64,000 nt of DNA from contig NZ_CP086322.1 of the NCBI RefSeq assembly GCF_023277745.1, positions 6,510,001 to 6,574,000 of the forward strand. The letters run 5' to 3'. The position numbers and the translations under genes were made by a program. Shown here piece by piece: positions 1-8,241 of the stretch (its first letter is position 1; every line of letters starts with the position of its first letter). This stretch comes from Streptomyces halobius (lineage in GTDB: Bacteria > Actinomycetota > Actinomycetes > Streptomycetales > Streptomycetaceae). The notes under the pieces were generated by a model, which saw only the letters and a program-made list of their open reading frames with translations, was not told the DNA's origin and did no database searches.

Positions 1-135
1 CTGCACCTGCTCGGTTACGACCACGAAGAGCCCGACGAGAAGGCCGAGATGTTCGGCCTGCAAGCGGCGATCATCGACGGCTGGCGGGCGGAGCGGGGCC
101 TGGCCGGCCCCTCGCCGGCCCCCACCGTGACCTGA
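1..135 (+). CDS. ybeY: Endoribonuclease YbeY, C-terminal end (partial)
   Basis: Only the last 44 codons lie in the window; the reading frame is open from base 1 to the TGA at 133-135. The start of the fragment reads [13 protein letters not shown], which is the C-terminal part of the [11 protein letters not shown] zinc-binding motif of YbeY, the metal-dependent endoribonuclease used in 16S rRNA 3'-end maturation and ribosome quality control. The tail (ending PAPTVT) is short and unconserved. The next gene starts 12 bases after the stop, which fits the usual phoH-ybeY-hemolysin order in actinobacteria. The rest of the gene is outside the window. Confidence 0.9.
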   Translation: MHLLGYDHEEPDEKAEMFGLQAAIIDGWRAERGLAGPSPAPTVT

Positions 136-147
136 CCGGGCGCCCCG

Positions 148-1491
148 ATGACCACCCAGCTGATCGCGGTCGCGGTGCTGCTCGTCGTGATCGCCTGGCT
201 CGCCGCCTGCGCGGAGACCGGTCTGGCGCGTACGACGAGCTTCCGTGCCGAGGAGGCCGTCCGGTCCGGCCGCCGTGGCAGCGCCAAGCTCGCCGCCGTC
301 GCCGCCGACCCCACCCGCTATCTCAATGTCGCGCTGCTGGTGCGCGTCGGCTGCGAGATGGCCGCCGGCGTCCTGGTCACCTACGCCTGTCTGCGCTCCT
401 TCGACGAGACCTGGCACGCGCTGACCGTCGCCATCGGCGTGATGGTGCTGGTCTCCTATGTCGCCGTCGGCGTCTCACCGCGCACGATCGGCCGCCAGCA
501 TCCGCTGAACACCGCCACGGCCGCCGCGTACGTCCTGCTGCCGCTGGCCCGGATCATGGGTCCGGTGCCACAGCTGCTGATCCTGATCGGCAATGCCCTC
601 ACGCCCGGAAAGGGCTTCCGCAAGGGCCCGTTCGCCTCCGAGGCGGAGCTGCGGTCGCTGGTCGACCTCGCCGAGCAGGAATCGCTGATCGAGGACGAGG
701 AGCGCCGGATGGTGCACTCCGTCTTCGAGCTCGGTGACACCCTCGTCCGTGAGGTGATGGTGCCGCGTACGGATCTGGTGGCCGTCGAGCGCTACAAGAC
801 CATCCGCCAGGCGCTGACCCTGGCGCTGCGCTCCGGTTTCTCCCGTATCCCGGTGACCGGGGACAACGAGGACGACATCGTCGGCGTGGTCTATCTCAAG
901 GACCTCGCCCGCAAGGTGCACATCAGCCGGGACGCCGAGACCGAGCTGGTCTCCTCGGCGATGCGCCCGGCGGTCTTCGTCCCGGACACCAAGAACGCGG
1001 GTGATCTGCTGCGCGAGATGCAGCAGGACCGCAACCATGTCGCGGTGGTCATCGACGAGTACGGCGGCACCGCCGGCATCGTCACCATCGAGGACATCCT
1101 GGAGGAGATCGTCGGCGAGATCACCGACGAGTACGACCGGGAGCTGCCGTCCGTCGAGGACCTCGGCGACGGCCGCTACCGGGTCACCGCCCGGCTCGAC
1201 ATCGGCGATCTCGGCGAGCTCTACGGCCTGGCCGGGCTGGACGACGAGGACGTCGAGACGGTCGGCGGACTGCTCGCCAAGCTCCTGGGGCGGGTGCCGA
1301 TCGCGGGTGCCAAGGCCGAGGTCGACTTCTCCGATCACGCCTTTGACCCGGATCTGAAGGCGCTGCGGCTGACCGCCGAATCTCCGGCCGGTCGCCGCAA
1401 CAAGATCATCACGGTGCTGTGCGAGCCGATCCGCGCGGAGGGCGGGAGCGGGGCCGAGGAGCAGCGGACCGGCGGCCGGGCGGATGGCTGA
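148..1491 (+). CDS. Hemolysin-family / CNNM-CorC type membrane protein with CBS domains
   Basis: 447 residues. An N-terminal DUF21-like membrane domain (hydrophobic segments around residues 3-22, 60-80, 92-112 and 128-150) is followed by a paired CBS domain (about 200-330; [15 protein letters not shown] near the start of the first CBS unit and [26 protein letters not shown] at the end of the second) and a C-terminal CorC/HlyC domain (about 345-430). Family members are ion (Mg2+/Co2+) transport or efflux-associated proteins in the cytoplasmic membrane; real haemolytic activity is not implied by the name. The ATG lies 12 bases after the ybeY stop with no strong ribosome-binding site, so translation is probably coupled to ybeY. 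The C-tail is Gly/Glu/Arg rich and probably disordered. Confidence 0.92.
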   Translation: MTTQLIAVAVLLVVIAWLAACAETGLARTTSFRAEEAVRSGRRGSAKLAAVAADPTRYLNVALLVRVGCEMAAGVLVTYACLRSFDETWHALTVAIGVMVLVSYVAVGVSPRTIGRQHPLNTATAAAYVLLPLARIMGPVPQLLILIGNALTPGKGFRKGPFASEAELRSLVDLAEQESLIEDEERRMVHSVFELGDTLVREVMVPRTDLVAVERYKTIRQALTLALRSGFSRIPVTGDNEDDIVGVVYLKDLARKVHISRDAETELVSSAMRPAVFVPDTKNAGDLLREMQQDRNHVAVVIDEYGGTAGIVTIEDILEEIVGEITDEYDRELPSVEDLGDGRYRVTARLDIGDLGELYGLAGLDDEDVETVGGLLAKLLGRVPIAGAKAEVDFSDHAFDPDLKALRLTAESPAGRRNKIITVLCEPIRAEGGSGAEEQRTGGRADG

Positions 1492-1741
1492 GCCGGCGGC
1501 GGCCGGCCCTCGGATGTGGGGCGGTGGCCGCCGGCCGGGCCGGTGCCCTCCGGGAATTCCTCCCGTAATTCGTCAACGGCTAACTTTTCTCGCGCTTTCC
1601 TCCTGATCCCGAGTGCACTGGAAATGTTCTGAATTCCATGTTTCGGGAAGCTGGATTCCGTCGATCGGGCCATGGAAAGATCTCTCGTGAGGTTGCCTAA
1701 AAAGCGTCAACCGTTTTGCGTGAGAGGGATGTTGAAGCAGA

Positions 1742-2191
1742 ATGCGTGCACTCGATGCCGCGGCCGGCCTGGTCGTGGTGGCGGCCCTGCTGACCGGCTG
1801 CTCCAGTGGTTCCGGCGACTCGGGCGGCGCCGAGCGCGTCAAGAGCTCCGGGAGTTCGGAGAGCAAGGGCGGCGGAGGGGATTCCGCGGCGAGCGACGGC
1901 AAGCGCTCGGTCGAGTTCAAGGTGGCCTCGGACCAGCCGGTGGACCTGGCCCTGGGCGGCGTCACGGAGAACAGCGGCGAATCCGTGGACATCAAGAACG
2001 TCAAGGCACCGTGGTCCAAGACGTACCAGGTGGACCCGGACCGTTACCCGAGTATCGCGGCGGCGCCGGTGGACGCCGGCAAGAAGGGGAAGATCAGCTG
2101 CGAAATGCTGGTCGACGGAAAGTCCGTCGACACGGATTCCGGTCAGGGCACCGGCAGTTCCCTCGCGGTGAGCTGCAGCGGCAGTACGTGA
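1742..2191 (+). CDS. Small secreted lipoprotein, MmpS-like C-terminal region
   Basis: 149 residues. An N-terminal signal peptide with a clear lipobox (AALLTGC, Cys at residue 20) is followed by a Ser/Gly-rich linker to about residue 58 and a small globular domain. The end of the domain (ISCEMLVDGKSVDT...SLAVSC) has two cysteines and resembles the MmpS/periplasmic immunoglobulin-like fold that pairs with actinobacterial membrane transporters, but similarity is weak and no MmpL partner is next door. Expected to be anchored to the outer face of the membrane. The ATG at 1742 is preferred because it gives an immediate signal peptide. A strong hairpin follows the gene. Confidence 0.75.
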   Translation: MRALDAAAGLVVVAALLTGCSSGSGDSGGAERVKSSGSSESKGGGGDSAASDGKRSVEFKVASDQPVDLALGGVTENSGESVDIKNVKAPWSKTYQVDPDRYPSIAAAPVDAGKKGKISCEMLVDGKSVDTDSGQGTGSSLAVSCSGST

Positions 2192-2230
2192 CGCGTACGT
2201 GCGGGACAGCACGTGAGAGACAGCGGAGCT

Positions 2231-2276
2231 GACGGGCGGGTTGCCCCGGCGCCGGGGAGCGGGGCAGCCCGCCGTC
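2231..2276. terminator. Bidirectional GC-rich hairpin between convergent genes
   Basis: GACGGGCGGG at 2231-2240 pairs with CCCGCCGTC at 2268-2276, and an inner GCCCCG/CGGGGC stem extends it. It lies between the lipoprotein gene (rightward, ends 2191) and the exporter gene (leftward, ends 2353), so it can serve both. There is no U-tract, which is common in Streptomyces. Confidence 0.7.
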
Positions 2277-2352
2277 TTCAGCCTCCGCACGACGACGTCC
2301 GCCGAGGTCCGCCGGGCCGGATCTCAGCGGCGGCGCGGCTTCGGGCCGGACC

Positions 2353-3888
2353 TCAGCCGCGGCGCGGCTGACGGACCCGCCGCAAACCCGCCGTGACCAG
2401 CACCGCGACCACCGCGACCAGGGCCGCGTCCAGGCCCAGGCCCAGCTTGATGCCCCCGAGGGTGGCATCCGCGAAGCCGCTGCCTCCCCCGTTGGCCCCA
2501 TGGGAGGTGCCCCCATCCTGAAGGGCCGCGATCCGGGCCGAGGCGGCCGCGCTCAGCAGCGGGATGCCGATGGTGATGCCCACCTGCTGCGAGCTGGTGA
2601 CCAGACCGGTCGCCAGCCCCTGCTCCGCGTCCGGTACGCCGGAGGTGGCGATCACGCCGTACGAGATGATCGCCCACAGGTGGCCCAGGCTGGCGAGGCT
2701 CACCCCGGTCAGGGCCAGCCACATCCCGGAGCCGGTGCCCAGGCCCAGCAGCGCGGCGGTGCAGCCGGCCTGCAGCAGCAGCCCGGCCAGCAGGGTGCGG
2801 TGGGCGCCGAGCCGGCCGATGACCTTCGGGGCGACGGCGCCCGCGGCCGCCGAGACCACCCCCTGGACACCGAAGATCAGGCCGGTCTGGAAGGCGGACA
2901 GCCGCAGCACCTCCTGCAGGTACAGCGTCAGCAGGAAGACGACGGCGCTCATCATCGAGAACGTGGTCAGGCCCGCCAGATTGCCCCAGGCGACGGTACG
3001 GCGGCGCAGCATCGGCAGCGACACCAGCGGCTGCGCGGCCCGCGACTCCACGAGGACGAACGCGGCCAGCAGCACCAGGCCCGCGACCAGCGACACGATG
3101 ACGTCGGGGCGGCCGAGGCCCTCCTCGGCGGCGGTCGACAGGGCGTAGATCAGGGACAGCAGACCGCTGGTGACGGTGACCGCGCCCGGGACGTCGATCC
3201 GCGGGCGCTCCGGATGCCGCGACTCGGTCAACAACGCCGGGGCCACGGCCAGGACGGCCAGCCCGGACACCGCCAGCAGGCCCATGGTGGAGCGCCAGCC
3301 CAGCCCGTCGGTCATCACCCCGCCCAGCACCATGCCGATGGTGAAGCCCAGCGAGAGCACGGTGCCGCTGATGCCCAGGGCGCGTTCGCGCTGCGGGCCC
3401 TCCGCGAAGGTGGTGGTCAGCAGGGACATACCGGTGGGCACGATGACCGCCGCGCCCAGCCCCTGGAGTGCCCGCCCGGTCAGGAAGGACGCCGGGGACC
3501 AGGCCAGCGCGGCCAGCACGGAGGCCGCGGTGAACAGCGCCAGCCCGACGAGGAACAGCCTGCGCCGCCCGAAGAGATCGGCGATCCGGCCGAAGAGCAG
3601 CAGGAAACCGCCGGAGGGCAGCGCGAACGCGGTGACCGCCCACTGCAGATCGGCCTGGCCCATGCCCAGGTCCTTGCCGAGCACGGGCAGCGCCACGTTC
3701 AGGATGGAGAAGTCCAGCGCGATGATGAACTGCGCCGCGCAGAGCAGCAGCAGGATCAGCTTGGTGCGGGTGGTCATCCGCGCGGCGGCCGGATCGGCGG
3801 CGGGTGCGGCGGCCTGAGCAGCCGTCACCCCGGAGGAGGCCGGTGCGGCCGGCCGGTCGTCGGGACGGAGGGTTGTGTCGATTGGCAT
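2353..3888 (-). CDS. MFS multidrug exporter, DHA2 (14-TMS) type
   Basis: About 511 residues with the start at 3888 (MPIDTTLRPDD). After a cytoplasmic Ala/Pro-rich tail the protein has 14 predicted membrane helices beginning LILLLLCAAQFIIALDFSILNVALP, the DHA2 TM1 signature with the acidic D in motif D1. The loop between TM2 and TM3 carries GRIADLFGRRR (MFS motif A), and LGAAVIVPTGMSLLTTTF follows in TM4 (motif B region). Such proteins export drugs or endogenous antibiotics using the proton gradient. The gene is divergent from an MmyB-like regulator 90 bases away, which probably controls it. No good ribosome-binding site precedes 3888; an internal start at MTTRTKL is possible. Confidence 0.88.
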   Translation of the reverse strand: MPIDTTLRPDDRPAAPASSGVTAAQAAAPAADPAAARMTTRTKLILLLLCAAQFIIALDFSILNVALPVLGKDLGMGQADLQWAVTAFALPSGGFLLLFGRIADLFGRRRLFLVGLALFTAASVLAALAWSPASFLTGRALQGLGAAVIVPTGMSLLTTTFAEGPQRERALGISGTVLSLGFTIGMVLGGVMTDGLGWRSTMGLLAVSGLAVLAVAPALLTESRHPERPRIDVPGAVTVTSGLLSLIYALSTAAEEGLGRPDVIVSLVAGLVLLAAFVLVESRAAQPLVSLPMLRRRTVAWGNLAGLTTFSMMSAVVFLLTLYLQEVLRLSAFQTGLIFGVQGVVSAAAGAVAPKVIGRLGAHRTLLAGLLLQAGCTAALLGLGTGSGMWLALTGVSLASLGHLWAIISYGVIATSGVPDAEQGLATGLVTSSQQVGITIGIPLLSAAASARIAALQDGGTSHGANGGGSGFADATLGGIKLGLGLDAALVAVVAVLVTAGLRRVRQPRRG

Positions 3889-3937
3889 GCAAGGAGCGTG
3901 CGGGCCCGGAATACGGAGTGGGGAGCGGGAACTTATC

Positions 3938-3953
3938 GTGGTGTCCGCACCAC
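3938..3953. promoter_or_regulatory. Candidate operator in the divergent exporter/regulator promoter
   Basis: A perfect inverted repeat, GTGGTG-N4-CACCAC, sits in the 90-base gap between the leftward exporter and the rightward MmyB-like regulator. Its position suits a site bound by the regulator to control both promoters. Function is inferred from position and symmetry only. Confidence 0.4.
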
Positions 3954-3978
3954 CAGCCACGCCGACAGGGGGAGGAAC

Positions 3979-4905
3979 GTGGCCGACGCAGCCCCGACCC
4001 ACACCGCCCGCGACACCTCGCGCCGCCGCCAGGAGCTCCGGGAGTTCCTGACGAGCCGCCGGGCACGGGTGACGCCGGCCGAAGCGGGGCTGCCCGACGG
4101 CGGCCGCCGCCGTACGCCCGGCCTGCGCCGCGAGGAGGTCGCCGTCCTCGCCGGTGTCGGCGCGTCCTGGTACCAGTGGCTGGAGCAGGGGCGCGATATC
4201 ACCGTCTCATCGCAGGTGCTGGACTCGGTCGCCCGAGTGCTGCGGCTCAGCGGCGCCGAGCGCCGGCATCTGTACGTGCTGGCGGGGCTGAATCCGCCAC
4301 TGCCGCGATCGGAGCACGACGCGCAGTATCTCTGCGACGGGATGCAGCGGCTGATCGACGGCTGGATGCCCTACCCGGCGCACATCATGGACGCCTACTG
4401 GAACAACATCGCCTTCAACGAAGCGGCGAAGCTGGTCCTGGGCCACGGCCGCCCCGGCATCTCGTCCAACTGCCTGATCGCCTTCTTCACCGACCCGGTC
4501 TACCGGGCCCGTGCCAAGAGCTGGGAGCGCAACGCCCCGATGGTCGTCGCCCAGTTCCGCGCGGCGTGCTCGGAGCGTCCCGACGACGAGGGCTTTGAGG
4601 CGCTGATCAGTGAACTGTCCGCGGTGAGCGTGGACTTCGTACGGCTGTGGGCGCTGCGCGACATCCAGGACAGCGGCCAGATCCACAAGGAACTCGAGCA
4701 CCCGCTGGTCGGCACTCTCCGGTTCGAAACCACCAAACTCCGGGTTCCCGCCCGCCCCGACCTGTCCGTGGTGATGCACAACCCACTGCCGGACTCGGAT
4801 ACGGCGGCGAAGCTGGCCCGGCTCGTATCACCGGAAGGGCGCGGACGGGACCCCCGCGCGACCGGGGCCGAGCGTGGGGGAGGGCTGTACCCGGTCGCCA
4901 GTTGA
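3979..4905 (+). CDS. MmyB-like helix-turn-helix transcriptional regulator
   Basis: 308 residues from a GTG with GGAGG just upstream (3971-3975). Residues 10-95 form an XRE-type HTH region with the hallmark RRRTPGLRREEVAVLAGVGASWYQWLEQG. The rest (about 105-290) matches the MmyB-type ligand-binding domain, with PAHIMDAYWNNIAFNEAA and the conserved GTLRFETTKLRVPARPDLSVVMHNPLP close. These regulators usually control a divergent oxidoreductase or transporter gene; here the partner is the DHA2 exporter. A second, paralogous pair lies at 28.9-31.6 kb. The long open frame upstream of the GTG is antisense to the exporter and is not coding. Confidence 0.9.
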   Translation: MADAAPTHTARDTSRRRQELREFLTSRRARVTPAEAGLPDGGRRRTPGLRREEVAVLAGVGASWYQWLEQGRDITVSSQVLDSVARVLRLSGAERRHLYVLAGLNPPLPRSEHDAQYLCDGMQRLIDGWMPYPAHIMDAYWNNIAFNEAAKLVLGHGRPGISSNCLIAFFTDPVYRARAKSWERNAPMVVAQFRAACSERPDDEGFEALISELSAVSVDFVRLWALRDIQDSGQIHKELEHPLVGTLRFETTKLRVPARPDLSVVMHNPLPDSDTAAKLARLVSPEGRGRDPRATGAERGGGLYPVAS

Positions 4906-4962
4906 TCCCCGTGCGGCCGGTCGCCGGGTGATCCCCGTACGGACGTCATGGGAGTGGCGCAT

Positions 4963-5334
4963 ATGCTCGCCCGTATGACCGAAGCCACACCGCTGGACCC
5001 CGAAGACCGCAAGATCATCACGCTCGCGCGCTCGGCGCGGGCCCGTAACGGCGTGCCCGAGGGCGCCGCCGTACGCGACGAGACCGGACGCACCTATGTC
5101 GCCGGCACCGTAGCCCTGGACTCGCTGCGGCTCAGCGCGCTGCAGACGGCGGTGGCGATGGCCGTCGCCAGCGGAGCCACGTCCCTGGAGGCCGCCGCGG
5201 TGGTCACCGAGGCCGAGCGCGCCGCCGACGCCGACCGCGCGGCCGTCCGCGACCTGGGCGGCCCGGAGACCCCCGTCCTGGTCGCGGGCCTCGACGGGGT
5301 CCTGCGCACCACGGTGCCGGCGGGCGACGCGTAA
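4963..5334 (+). CDS. Cytidine deaminase-fold protein lacking the zinc site
   Basis: 123 residues using the ATG at 4963, which has GGGAG eight bases upstream; an internal ATG at 4975 (MTEATP) is also possible. The sequence follows cytidine deaminases (RKIITLARSARARNG...GAAVRDETGRTYVAGTVALDSLRLSALQTAVAMAVASGA), but where active enzymes have the C/HAE motif it reads SALQTAVAM, and the second PCxxC motif is absent. The protein contains no cysteine or histidine in the conserved core, so it cannot hold the catalytic zinc. It sits directly before era. Databases often name this gene cytidine deaminase; a structural or regulatory role is more likely. Confidence 0.82.
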   Translation: MLARMTEATPLDPEDRKIITLARSARARNGVPEGAAVRDETGRTYVAGTVALDSLRLSALQTAVAMAVASGATSLEAAAVVTEAERAADADRAAVRDLGGPETPVLVAGLDGVLRTTVPAGDA

Positions 5335-5425
5335 GCCCGGACGGGCCGCGCCCCGTCCGGCGCGGCCCCAGTACCCCTCGCCCGCGTGGTCGGCGACGCG
5401 TAAACGATCGGGGAGAATGGTCGCC

Positions 5426-6427
5426 ATGAGCGTTCGTACAGACTCCCCCGCCCCGCACCGCGCCGGCTTCGCGTGCTTCGTCGGCCGCCCCAACGCGGGC
5501 AAGTCCACCCTCACGAACGCTCTCGTCGGCACGAAGGTGGCCATCACGTCCACGCGGCCGCAGACCACCCGCCACACGGTGCGCGGGATCGTGCACCGTC
5601 CCGAGGCACAGCTGGTCCTCGTCGACACCCCGGGGCTGCACAAACCGCGCACGCTGCTCGGCGAGCGGCTCAACGATGTGGTGCGCACCACCTGGGCCGA
5701 GGTCGATGTCATCGGTTTCTGTCTGCCGGCCGACCAGAAGATCGGCCCCGGCGACCGCTATATCGCCACCGAACTCGCGGGCATCAAGAAGACCCCCAAG
5801 GTGGCCATCGTCACCAAGACCGACCTGGTCGACTCCAAGACCCTGGCCGCGCAGCTGATCGCCATCGACCGGCTCGGCAAGGAGCTCGGCATCGAATGGG
5901 CCGAGATCATTCCGGTCTCGGCGGTGGCGGCGGAGGTCGCCGAAGAGGAGCTGGGAGGCGGCACCTCCGGCAAGGGTGCCGGCGGGCGCGAGGCCGGCCA
6001 GGTCTCCCTTCTCGCGGACCTCCTCGTCCCCCTCCTCCCGGAGAGCCCGGCGCTCTACCCGGAGGGCGATCTCACGGACGAGCCCGAGCAGGTCATGGTG
6101 GCCGAGCTGATCCGCGAGGCAGCGCTGGAGGGCGTACGCGACGAGCTCCCGCACTCCATCGCGGTGGTCGTCGAGGAGATGCTCCCGCGCGAGGACCGCC
6201 CCGCCGACAAACCGCTCGTCGACATCCACGCGAATGTCTACATCGAGCGCCCCAGCCAGAAGGGCATCGTCATCGGCCCGAAGGGCAAGCGCTTGAAGGA
6301 GGTCGGCGTCAAGTCCCGCAAGCATATCGAGGCACTGCTGGGCACGCCCGTCTTCCTCGATCTGCACGTCAAGGTGGCCAAGGACTGGCAGCGGGACCCG
6401 AAGCAGCTGCGGAGGCTGGGGTTCTGA
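5426..6427 (+). CDS. era: GTPase Era
   Basis: 333 residues. The N-terminal GTPase domain has G1 GRPNAGKST, G3 DTPGLH and G4 TKTD; the C-terminal KH domain includes VIGPKGKRLKEVGVKSRK. Era binds 16S rRNA near its 3' end and takes part in 30S assembly. The ATG at 5426 is chosen over 5417 because GGGGAG (5410-5415) lies ten bases before it. An insertion rich in Gly/Glu (about residues 175-195, EELGGGTSGKGAGGRE) separates the G domain from the KH domain. The last 72 bases of the gene recur 125 bases further on (see the repeat entry). Confidence 0.97.
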   Translation: MSVRTDSPAPHRAGFACFVGRPNAGKSTLTNALVGTKVAITSTRPQTTRHTVRGIVHRPEAQLVLVDTPGLHKPRTLLGERLNDVVRTTWAEVDVIGFCLPADQKIGPGDRYIATELAGIKKTPKVAIVTKTDLVDSKTLAAQLIAIDRLGKELGIEWAEIIPVSAVAAEVAEEELGGGTSGKGAGGREAGQVSLLADLLVPLLPESPALYPEGDLTDEPEQVMVAELIREAALEGVRDELPHSIAVVVEEMLPREDRPADKPLVDIHANVYIERPSQKGIVIGPKGKRLKEVGVKSRKHIEALLGTPVFLDLHVKVAKDWQRDPKQLRRLGF

Positions 6428-6551
6428 GTCGTTCTGTTGGCACGCCTGCCGCGCGGCGGTAGCCGCATGTCGTGTGCAGCCTCGATCTGCACGTCAAGGT
6501 GGCCAAGGACTGGCAGCGGGACCCGAAGCAGCTGCGGAAGCTGGGGTTCTG
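6355..6551 (+). repeat. Direct duplication of the 3' end of era
   Basis: Bases 6355-6426 (the last codons of era, up to the stop) and 6480-6551 are the same over 72 bp with one mismatch (G at 6414, A at 6539). The second copy would encode LDLHVKVAKDWQRDPKQLRK followed by LGF, but its stop codon is TGG. The copies are 125 bp apart. A gene 3' end repeated in direct orientation is what site-specific integration leaves (attL/attR), although a simple tandem duplication is also possible. Confidence 0.9.
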
Positions 6552-6822
6552 GCGCGGGGTGCCCCTCGGGGGACGAGTCGGCGTCGGACCTTACCCGGAC
6601 CTGACTCACCCCTGGAAGTCCGATGAAGTTCTTGAAAACGCGGCCGACTTGCGGTGGATTGTCCCGGTTGGCTTTTGCGGGCAAAGCGGGGCGACTCGGG
6701 TGGCCCGAGCAAGATCTTCATCGGCCCTTCCAGGTTGGTCGAACAGAACCCCCAAGGGTTGCTTGCGCCCCTTGCAGGCCACGACGCGACGGGCCCGGCG
6801 TGGCATTCCCGTTGCGTCCCCC
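6428..6822. other. Intergenic region with era relic and dispersed repeat
   Basis: About 395 bp between convergent era and the MFS gene. It holds the second copy of the era tail (6480-6551), roughly 200 bp of lower-G+C, non-coding-looking sequence, and a copy of a dispersed element whose core (6754-6780) recurs at 58515-58541. No credible gene is seen here. Confidence 0.6.
6754..6780 (+). repeat. Dispersed intergenic repeat, copy A
   Basis: A 27-bp core starting AAGGGTTGC and ending CCCCTTGCAGGCC matches 58515-58541 at 24 of 27 positions, and weaker similarity continues for about 30 bp downstream. Both copies lie just beyond the 3' end of a leftward gene, so the element may be a terminator-like or REP-like sequence. 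Confidence 0.55.
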
Positions 6823-8241
6823 TCACGCCACCCCCCGCACCCGCCGCACCAGCACCGCTCCCAGGAGCCCCGTCCCGGCGGCGACCAGGTACAGGACCCG
6901 GTAGCCGCCGAGGTGGTTCACCAGGGGGGCGGCCAGGACCGGGGCGGCTACTTGGGGCAGGGAGTTGGCGATGTTGATGAGGCCGAGGTCCTTGCCGCGG
7001 TGGGCGGCGGCCGGCAGGACGTCCGTCATCAGGGCGAAGTCGACGGACGTGAAGACGCCGAAGCCGATGCCCAGCAGCGCCGCCGCGCACAGCGCCCCCG
7101 GCCAGGTCTGCCAGACCGCCAGCAGCACGGCGGCCGCCGCCATCAGCACACCCGCCCACCGCACGAACGGCTGCCGGCGGCCGATCCGGTCGGACCAGAT
7201 GCCGCCGATGACGACGGTGCCGAGCAGCGTCGTGCCGTTGACCGCCGTCAGGACGAGCACGCCGCCGTCCGGGTCGGGACGGTGCAGGGCGTCCCGGAGG
7301 TAGTAGAGGAGGTAGAGCAGTGTCAGCGCGTTGCCGAGGTTGATCAGAAAGCGGGTCAGCCAGGCCCAGCCGAGGTCCGGGTGGCGGCGCGGGCTGATCC
7401 AGAACCCGGCGAGGAAGCCCCGCCAGGTGAGGGGCGGGCGCCGGCCGGCGGGCAGGACCAGGTCCCTGTGCAGGAGGACGTAGGGGAGGGCGGCCAGGAG
7501 CGTAAAGGCCGCGCAGGCCAGATAGCCCGCGGCCAGTCCGCCTGCGAGGGTGGCGAGGGCGGTGCCGGCGAGGACGCCCAGGATCTGGGCGGCGCCCAGC
7601 CAGCCGCCCACCGTGCCCCGCTGGCGGTGCGGCACCCGGTCCGGGACGGCTGCGGTGACCGCCGCGAAGGCCGCGTTCAGGGTGAGCTGCACCAGGCACC
7701 AGCCCAGCACCATCAAGGGGACGGTCCGCGCCGACGCCAGCAGGGTCAGGGCGGCCGCCCCGCCCAGTACACCGGCGAGGATCCACGGGGTGCGGCGCCC
7801 GTAGCGGGACGTCGTACGGTCCGACAGGGCACCGAAGAGGGGGTTGGTGAGGAGGGAGATCGCGGCGCCGCAGCCCGTGACCCAGGCCAGTACGGTCTCC
7901 TTGGCGGTGCCGGGCGGCGCGACCTCGGCGGCCTGCAGAGCGAGCAGGATCTGGATCGGGCCGTACCAGCCGGCCCAGATCGCGCCGTTGGCCAGCGAGA
8001 GGGCGGCGGTCCAGCCGCGGCCGACGCGCGCGGACGGCTCCGCCAGCGCGGACGGAACCGCTGTCGCCGATGGTCCGGCGGTCGGTGCCGCTCCGCCTGC
8101 TGCCGCCGATGGTCCTGCGGCCGCTCCCGCCCCGCCTGCTGCCGCCGGCGGCTCCGCGTCCGCTCCCGTCCCGCCCGATCCTGCCCGGCGCCGCCTGCCC
8201 CCGCCCGCCACGGACCGCTCGCCCGCGCCCGGCCGGCTCAT
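6823..8241 (-). CDS. MFS transporter (GPH/sugar type), partner of GH1 glycosidase
   Basis: 472 residues. The ATG at 8241 overlaps the stop of the upstream glycosidase (ATGA), so the two are translationally coupled. After a long Ala/Gly/Pro-rich N-terminal stretch (about residues 1-75) there are about 12 membrane helices. GALSDRTTSRYGRRTPWILAG is the TM2-TM3 loop typical of glycoside-pentoside-hexuronide type carriers, and SDRIGRRQPFVRW the equivalent in the second half. The likely job is uptake of the glycoside or disaccharide that the glycosidase splits. The substrate cannot be named from sequence. Confidence 0.85.
   Translation of the reverse strand: MSRPGAGERSVAGGGRRRRAGSGGTGADAEPPAAAGGAGAAAGPSAAAGGAAPTAGPSATAVPSALAEPSARVGRGWTAALSLANGAIWAGWYGPIQILLALQAAEVAPPGTAKETVLAWVTGCGAAISLLTNPLFGALSDRTTSRYGRRTPWILAGVLGGAAALTLLASARTVPLMVLGWCLVQLTLNAAFAAVTAAVPDRVPHRQRGTVGGWLGAAQILGVLAGTALATLAGGLAAGYLACAAFTLLAALPYVLLHRDLVLPAGRRPPLTWRGFLAGFWISPRRHPDLGWAWLTRFLINLGNALTLLYLLYYLRDALHRPDPDGGVLVLTAVNGTTLLGTVVIGGIWSDRIGRRQPFVRWAGVLMAAAAVLLAVWQTWPGALCAAALLGIGFGVFTSVDFALMTDVLPAAAHRGKDLGLINIANSLPQVAAPVLAAPLVNHLGGYRVLYLVAAGTGLLGAVLVRRVRGVA

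Noticed and set aside
475..1338. Long leftward open frame opposite the CNNM/CorC-type gene
   Set aside because: High G+C gives long antisense frames; no domain and no ribosome-binding site, whereas the opposite strand encodes a well-known family.
2500..3978. Long rightward open frame running into the MmyB-like regulator
   Set aside because: It is antisense to the exporter gene, has a poor composition (Gln/Arg/Gly), and the regulator has its own GTG and ribosome-binding site at 3979.
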